Source: Alnus glutinosa (Eukaryota; Streptophyta; Magnoliopsida; Fagales; Betulaceae). From it: DNA of 64,000 nucleotides. The position numbers were made by a program, and so were the translations under genes. Positions 57,993-64,000 of the stretch are shown piece after piece. Position 1 is the stretch's first letter. Each line of letters opens with the position of its first letter. The DNA lies in NCBI RefSeq assembly GCF_958979055.1, contig NC_084888.1, positions 32,702,804 through 32,766,803 on the forward strand, written 5' to 3'. The notes under the pieces were generated by a model. That model was not told where the DNA came from. It ran no database searches and saw nothing but the letters and a program-made list of their open reading frames with translations.

Positions 57993-60000
57993 TTTTTTTG
58001 TTGGGATGTGATGTAGCTACAATCATTTGGAGGAGCTCGTCTATACGTAGGACGAGGGTCCGACCCTCATCCTACGTGGCAGTTTTTTTTTTTGTTTTGT
58101 TTTGTTTTTTTATTTTTTTTAAAAAAATGAAAAATTGATGCATCATTTATTTTGAACATTTTTCATTCCCAAAATTTTTCAGCCCTGCTCATATAGTCTC
58201 CCGCGCTCCTCCATCTTCCTTCTCCCTCACACCTCCGGCCGAAAGCCACCCACCGGCGACCATCAAAACCCAACCTCCGAGCACCGATGACCACGCCGCC
58301 CAACCTCTGGCGACCTCAGATCTAGTTTTCACCCAAAAATTCATCCCTCCATCTCCATCTTCCCTCTCCCCCTCCCAACGCCGACCTAACCTCCGAGCAC
58401 CGGGGATATCGCCGACCCAACCTCCGGCGACCTCAGATCTGGTACTAGCCCTAGATTTCCCCCTAATTTCAAGTATCCTCCCTACAATGTTGTATCTGTT
58501 CCATTCTCCCCAATTTCTTTTCAGCCCATCCCTCTCCCACCCCCACCTACCGCTACCCTCTCCTCCCTCCACTGCAGCCCGCAAGGATTCGTGTGGAGAA
58601 AAAATTGGGATGGTTTCCTCCTAGTAGCATATGAAGTGCTATTATTGTGATGGTCAATTTTTTTCCAAGTGGTTCTTGTATATATTTTTCACCTTTTTTC
58701 CCTGGTTGAATAGGATTTCTGTAGACATTTAGAATGCTTTTGTTATTTTATGTAGACATTTAGAATGCTTTTGCCCTAAAATAATTTCTTTGCTTTTTCC
58801 CAATTCTCAATCGGTCCAGTTCCCTGCTTTTCATATTTGGTTGATTTGTTATATTTTGGTATTGGTGATCCCTTAATGATTTCATGTGTGTAGTACTTCA
58901 TTTTCATGGATGGTTTGGAGGACTAGTTCTTTTCCATGGCGGCAGATTTAGTTGTTTTTTTTTTTTTTTTTTTGGCTTGCATTAGAGCTGTTTAGTAGAT
59001 TCCTTGATTGATTGTGTGTCCAAAACCAATAACATAATGTATAACTACTGAGATTGTCAAATAACAACCATAAGGAGAATTCGTTGTTGAGCTTTGGGTT
59101 GATGAGCTGGGATAAAAAATTTCTGTTAAAATGTAGTAGTTACTGTCAAGAAGCTAAACTTACAATTATCTTATGTTTATGAAATATTTAAGCATGCAAG
59201 ATTATGAACAGAGCCAGATTGAAGTTTGAATAGAGCCAAAGAAGCTCAGAAAAGAAGAAAGAGCTAGTGATTCAACGAAGCCCAAAGCCAGAGAAGCTCA
59301 TCAAAAAAATATTTTGGTATCCAAAGATGGAGGTTATTATTTGACATTTCGGAACTAAACTTTTTTGTTCAGGTAATTTTTTTTTGGCGCTCCCTAGCAT
59401 TGGCATTGATGTTGTAACTTTTGTTGATGTAATTGTTCTTGTAGGTTTTGGTATGGTACCATGTACAAAAAATCTTATTCTTTGCAATAAATTAAGATTG
59501 AAATACATTAAGGACTCTTTATCCTTATTTAAATTAACCTTTCCATGTGATTTAATTTTTTGATATAATCATCAAATCACACATTCACATGCCCGAGATC
59601 ATCAATCCATTAATGAAAATGATGCCCGATTTGATGTCCGTCCAAAGGGAATTTCGGCCACTCCCAATTGGCCTAAGTGGTTGGCTTGATCATACTTGCG
59701 TATTTCCTTTCCTTTTTGTCATTAGTTTTTTTTTTTTTTTTTTCTTTTGTTTTATATATATAGCTTTTAGTTTTTTTTATTTTTTTTATTTTATTGTAAG
59801 TGACATGCCACATTATGATTGGTGTTAATGTAACATATTAATAGATTTTGTCAACTTTTTTAATGCTAGAAACCAATTTTTTTTTTCTATGCCTAATGAG
59901 TTATTAATCCCTGTTTAAAACACAGAGTTATTTGTCAAAACTTCAAACCACAATGACAAAAAATGCATTTATCACTTAAAATTATTTCCAAATCCCAAAC
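57226..60000. mobile_element. Composite of inverted-repeat element ends
   Basis: Sequence at 57240-57470 (GAGGTTGTGATAAATAATTTC, tandem TTTTTGACAGCAAAAGTGATA words) resembles the outer element at 20385. A related inverted segment lies at about 59820-59990 (TTGTCAAAACTTCAAACCAC). The material between, including 57749-57960 and the left end of another element at 58030, is a patchwork, so these ends may or may not belong to one element. Confidence 0.35.
57749..57962 (+). pseudogene. zf-RVT fragment of a LINE
   Basis: The plus-strand frame encodes KHLLWKVAWDILLTESWLAR and CPLCNSKPETSQ, the pattern of the zinc-binding domain after plant LINE reverse transcriptases. It runs into a 30-nt poly-T tract and is not continued. 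A relic, from a different LINE lineage than the one at 6195. Confidence 0.65.
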
Positions 60001-61957
60001 AAGTTCCATAAATCCACTGATATAATTATACAATGTCTGATCCAATGAAATAATCCATTTTTCACTCAAATTAACAAAAAAAAAGTCTGATACCAATACA
60101 CACCAGCCTACTATGAAATTCTCTAATCAAGAATGAGACAATTACTTCATTATACAATTTATACAACTATTTTACATCAACAGTCAGCTTCTTGTTTGTT
60201 TAGTAAGAAAAGTTGTAGAAAACTTGCAGCTCAGCTTGCAATTATATCTACTATTTGGAGAATTGGTCCTCATCCCTAAACCAATTGAGAACCACATATA
60301 CAAGAAAGCCTAGGCGAAATTCAGCAGCTCCCAGATCAAAAATTGTTCGAATCCAGAAAGAGGAAATAAATGCTTGAAGCACAACAGCATCCCAAGAACA
60401 TGACCACAAAATGGTTTCCACAAGGTGTATTCTATCGAAGACCTCACTTGCTCCTCAACAAAGAAAAATTGAAATTATAGAAAACATGAGATAAGTTCAT
60501 AAGTATTACTAGCACCAATATTTCCAAGACAAGTTCCATTGACACCAGATATTGAACTCAAAAGCCTGACCTTGTAGATTTTCGACTTGAACAATCCAAT
60601 TACATATATCTGGCAGAAAATTAAGTCACATTATGTCACGTTATGCAAGTTGGAAGTGAGATGAAAATGTCGAATTAAAACAATCAGGTGACCTACAAGA
60701 TGTTATTAGAAAAATTGAAATGTTAAAAAGGTTAATATCAACAGCGAAACACATTCAAAAGTTTTTAATTGATGGAGAGTGAAGCCAAATAAAGCCACAT
60801 ACTAAAAGTGGGTGGGGTTGGAAAATACTGAAGACCTATTTAAATTGATGGAATTTTCATTATTTCTCGTTCACTGTCATTATGGCCAAACAAATGCTTA
60901 AGTGCAGTTCAATAAGCATATACTAGTTAAAACTTTGTGCAAAATAGATTGAACTGGGAAAAAAAGAAATAACAAAATCCCAGTGAACTAACAAGATAGC
61001 AACATGTGCTAAAGCCTAATTTGAAAAATTTCCAACTCATGTTGGCATTACAATAATAGTGCAATCTTGTATAAAAACAATAATTTCAGTGTGAAAAAAT
61101 TCAAATGAAACAAACTCTATCACCATGGCTCATCTAAAATTAATAGAAGAATTCATATTTTAAGCGTTACCTTGTCATACATTTTGTGACCAAACAAGAA
61201 TAATAACACCAAATAAAATTGCTCACATTTCTAAAGGATATATAAATACGAAAGATCTTCTATATTTAGAAAGGTTTCAACCATAACATCTTTAGACCTA
61301 TAACTATCAACTAAATACCAAGATAGATAAAGCATTCCACAACCTCATTTTGACCAAAAGTCCAGATATGAAGATGTGAACTAAAAAATAAATAAATAAA
61401 GAAAGAAAGAGAGAGATTATAGGACTTGAGCATCTTTTGAATCTGAAAGACATAAATAATGCTGAACGATGAAAAAAAAAAATTAAAATCACTTCCTTTA
61501 TCTTACGTTTTCTCAACAACCAAACATACTATAAAGGAAAAAGTAATGACCAATATATATGATACGCATTAAATTTTAGAAAAATAAAATTTCACGGAAA
61601 AAATCAAAGAAACAAGACATACCCATATCATCATTTTGAGCAACAAGCAAGGGAATGGGGAATATCTACACAGATAGATAAGCACGGTAAACAAAAGAGT
61701 CTGAGAAACCCAAAAAAAGATAAGAAAAAAAAAACCATGAATAAGTGAGAGAGAGAGAGAGAGTGAAACTGACCGTAGAGAGAGAGATTGACGGTGGTCG
61801 GAACGCACGGCAATGCTTCTAAACCTAAATGGCTCCAGATTTCAATTTTTTTTTTAAAAAACGAATTTTTTTTTTTTAATAAAAAAAAAAAGAAAAACTT
61901 GTGCCACGTGGGACGAGGGTCGGACGAGCGTCTGACCCTCGTCCTCCGGATAGCACT
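58029..61957. mobile_element. 3.9-kb segment bounded by GACGAGGGTC inverted repeats
   Basis: The left end has TACGTAGGACGAGGGTC, CGACCCTCATCCTACGTGGC (58038-58080). The right end read in inverse has TCCGGAGGACGAGGGTC, CGACCCTCGTCCCACGTGGC (61901-61953). Both then lead into poly-T/poly-A arms. Just inside the left end is a GC-rich, pyrimidine-rich stretch with CCGGCGACC repeats (58195-58450), like a 5' UTR, ending in a possible donor (GATCTG/GTACTA). No transposase or host exon is recognised in the interior. Confidence 0.45.
60000..61740. other. Interior of the 3.9-kb segment, nothing recognised
   Basis: AT-rich sequence with GAAAGA/GAGAGA tracts near 61400-61415 and 61747-61762. Open frames on the minus strand are hydrophobic and low-complexity, with no domain seen. 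Confidence 0.5.
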
Positions 61958-62071
61958 TCTCCTCAAAACCATTTTCCCCAAAAATTTCTGAGGCTTGCTA
62001 CACAAGGGACACTCATCCATCTGAGTGTCCCCTGTGAGCCTTTTTTTTAATAAAAATTAGTTTTTTATTAA

Positions 62072-62241
62072 GAGTAATGCTACACATCATCCCTTTGTCC
62101 CCCCAAATTGATGTGGCTCTTAAAATCACCATTGAATTTTTGATATATGACTATTAGATTTTGATTCAATGGTGATTTTAAGAGCTACATCAATTTTGGG
62201 AGGACAAAAAGAGGACAAGAGGATGATGGGTAGCATTACTC
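62072..62241. mobile_element. GAGTAATGC palindromic MITE, first
   Basis: 170 bp, GAGTAATGCTACACATCATC to GTAGCATTACTC, with arms pairing around AATTGATGTGGCTCTTAAAA. Flanks TTTTATTAA / ATTTATTAA agree at 8 of 9. Confidence 0.8.
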
Positions 62242-62270
62242 ATTTATTAAAAAGTTAGCTTTGATGTGAC

Positions 62271-62441
62271 GAGTAATGCTACACACTATCCCCTTGTCCC
62301 CCCAAAATTGATGTGGCTCTTAAAATTACCATTGAATTTTTGATATATCACTCTTGAATTTTGATTCAATGGTGATTTTAAGAGCCACATCAATTTTAGG
62401 AAGATAAAAAGAGGACAAAGGAATGATGTGTAGCATTACTC
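62271..62441. mobile_element. GAGTAATGC palindromic MITE, second
   Basis: 171 bp and closely similar to the first. Exact 10-bp repeats TTGATGTGAC flank it (62261-62270 and 62442-62451), a duplication length near that of Mutator-like elements. Confidence 0.88.
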
Positions 62442-62531
62442 TTGATGTGACATCAAAGCCAACTTTTTAATAAAAAATTATTCTTTTATTATAAATGGGT
62501 GATGGGGACGGATGAGTGTCCCCATCAAGCA

Positions 62532-62790
62532 TTTTCCAAAATTCCTCCCCTTTCTCTTTCCCTAAAAAATCTCCCCCCATTTCTGGCGCCGATTTTCCCC
62601 CATTTTCGGCGCCGACCACCCCCTCCCTCACTGCCCATCTCCGACCAGCTCTCCATCTTTCTCCCCCGCCGACACACGATCTCTGCCCGTCTCCACCGCC
62701 CGCTCCCCCGCTGACCGACCTCCGGCCCTCCGATCAGGTCTCTCTCTCTCTGAGTCTCTCCCCCGCTCGACCCGCGATCTCTCTCAAAGT
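62532..62790 (+). other. Pyrimidine/GC-rich 5' UTR-like segment
   Basis: C/T-rich stretch with GGCGCCGA twice and many CCGAC/CCGCC words, followed by GATCAG/GTCTCTCTC, which could be a donor. It resembles the GC-rich stretch at 58195-58450. No convincing coding frame; the overlapping Pro/Ser-rich frames are composition effects. Confidence 0.3.
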
Positions 62791-64000
62791 TATGTATTTA
62801 TTTATTCATTAGATTCTCATTTTCGTACTCATTTTGGACATTTTATTTTTGTTTTTGGACATTTGGGTGATCAAAATTTAAAAATTGAATCTTTTATGTC
62901 TCGTATGATAGGAGCTAGAATGTAGTAGGAGAATTAACTGAATCTAAGATTTTGATTGGTTACTGAGAATGCAGGAGAAGAAATAAATGAGAAATGATTG
63001 AATCTTATTAGTTGTTGACATATTGGACCTCAGAGAGAAAGGAGTCTGTTAGGCTGAGCTTAATACAACTATCCTGTAATTGATATAAAGCATATGAAAT
63101 AAGGTTTACAAGTCTTTGCTTTGTTGCTACGTGGTTGTCATTTTTTTTTGTCTTTATGAAGTAATGGACTGTTTGCTTGGAGACTTGAAAGAATATGTTT
63201 ACTGCTAGTATTAACATGAGGAGAATACTCAGAATCATTTTTCTCCCAAACTTCTCTCGTTCTAATACCAAATTGAATATGTAAGAACAGAGCGAGAGAA
63301 GTTTGTAAGAGACTTTATTTATGAACCGAAGAAAATAGAGCATTAAGCTATAAAAAACCAGAGTTTGTTGCTTTGACAATACAATATCCGGTTAGTGTTA
63401 AAAGAGTTCGAAAATGCTTTTCATACACTAAACCAAAAATAATTCTGAGTATAAATGGCTCATTGGTAGAGCTAATCATCACTTGGGTTAAGTCCAGACG
63501 GCTCACTATTATGATTGCAGATGATCTAATCTACTATATATTGCTGCATATGATAACCATCAATCCATCACTCTGCATTTTTTCAACAAATCCTCAACAT
63601 CAGAAGCACACTTACATATTACTAAAGATAGCCTGCATTTAGGTATGATTCACAATTAACAAGTCTGGCTATGCACCAGCAAATACAAGCTTGTCAGTGG
63701 TTTGAGGAACTTTATTAATTAGCATCATCTAGATATTCACTTCTATCACCAGCAGAGATAATTAACAAGCACGTACATCCACATGTTCCAAAACAGATAG
63801 CTTCAATGAAGCCACCCATGGACACAAGCTCCATATCTGAACCCAACCTAGCTGGGTAACAATATATTTGACCATCAACTCACAAAATGTGCTAACAAAC
63901 GTACAGCAACCTTGTAGAGATGATGAGAAACAATTGATGACATGGGATAAACTAAGCTTTACACTATTATAACTTTCTTCCAAGGTATAGATGGTATTAT
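62791..64000. other. Intergenic to the window end, possible LTR fragment
   Basis: On the minus strand, TTCTTACATATTCA (ending about 63275) is followed by TTGGTATTAGAACGAG, which resembles an LTR end plus a tRNA-Met primer-binding site, so an LTR-element 5' end may lie at about 63660-63010. No gag/pol frame is recognised. 63660-64000 shows nothing. Confidence 0.35.

Larger units (their letters stand above)
61992..62531. mobile_element. Palindromic element hosting two GAGTAATGC MITEs
   Basis: Outer inverted ends: GCTTGCTACACAAGGGACAC on the left and GTGTCCCCATCAAGC on the right; arms TTTTTATTAA and TTAATAAAAA with AAAGTTAGCTTTGATGTGAC against GACATCAAAGCCAACTTTTT. One nested MITE (62072-62241) is in the left arm, the other (62271-62441) exactly at the centre. 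Confidence 0.6.

Noticed and set aside
58189..58584. 131-codon Gly/Arg-rich minus-strand frame
   Set aside because: Low-complexity reading opposite a pyrimidine-rich leader-like stretch; no domain, and the plus strand has better leader and donor features.
62499..62812. Pro/Ser-rich frames in two overlapping registers
   Set aside because: C/T-rich composition gives open frames in several registers; no domain or splice partner.
63008..63379. 123-codon minus-strand frame
   Set aside because: Hydrophobic, with no domain; it lies across a possible LTR/primer-binding junction and is more likely LTR-element sequence.

Overview
The window is nuclear DNA of a flowering plant, most likely a woody eudicot. 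The evidence is spliced GT-AG genes, a chloroplast antenna protein gene, a plant Mediator subunit, plant-type LINEs and many MITEs. Non-coding DNA is very AT-rich, and transposable elements make up more than half of the window. No bacterial-style features, CRISPR arrays or rRNA/tRNA genes were seen. Exon models below were built by eye from splice signals and reading-frame phase; protein names come from remembered family motifs, not from a search.

Layout. 1-2.4 kb: a TIR element (copy 1 of a family with three copies here), then a decayed retroelement or pararetrovirus-like remnant split by a hAT-type MITE. 2.6-13.3 kb (minus): the 5' half of a Mediator tail subunit MED15 gene (KIX domain plus a large Gln-rich exon); its first intron carries a 5.6 kb LINE with both ORFs open, in antisense. 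14.5-15.4 kb: a decayed LINE 3' end. 15.75-18.1 kb (minus): a second, truncated copy of the MED15 promoter and exons 1-3. 18.2-21.3 kb: AT-rich DNA with several MITEs. 21.9-25.4 kb (minus): a complete 7-exon gene for a 229-aa plant protein of unknown function. 25.5-27.2 kb: a TIR element carrying a captured piece of a MYB4R1/SNAPC4-like gene, itself invaded by a SINE and by copy 2 of the TIR family. 27.8-28.2 kb: a LINE RNase H remnant. 29.0-30.8 kb (minus): a complete LHCA1 gene. 32.1-37.7 kb: a segment bounded by long inverted repeats that contains a stop-ridden GRF zinc-finger gene. 39.2-40.0 kb: copy 3 of the TIR family. 40.5-51.0 kb (plus): a complete 16-exon ABC1-family kinase gene with retroelement insertions in its introns. 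52.7-56.6 kb (plus): a complete 8-exon TMEM115/rhomboid-like gene. 57-64 kb: nested inverted-repeat elements and remnants, with no host gene recognised.

The host genes are unrelated housekeeping functions (transcription coactivation, photosystem I antenna, plastid ABC1 kinase, Golgi membrane protein), so no shared pathway is implied. The main interest is the layered transposon history: a partial tandem duplication of MED15 whose copies act as empty-site controls for insertions, two elements that carry host-type gene sequence (MYB4R1 fragment, GRF zinc finger), and several MITE families with readable target-site duplications.
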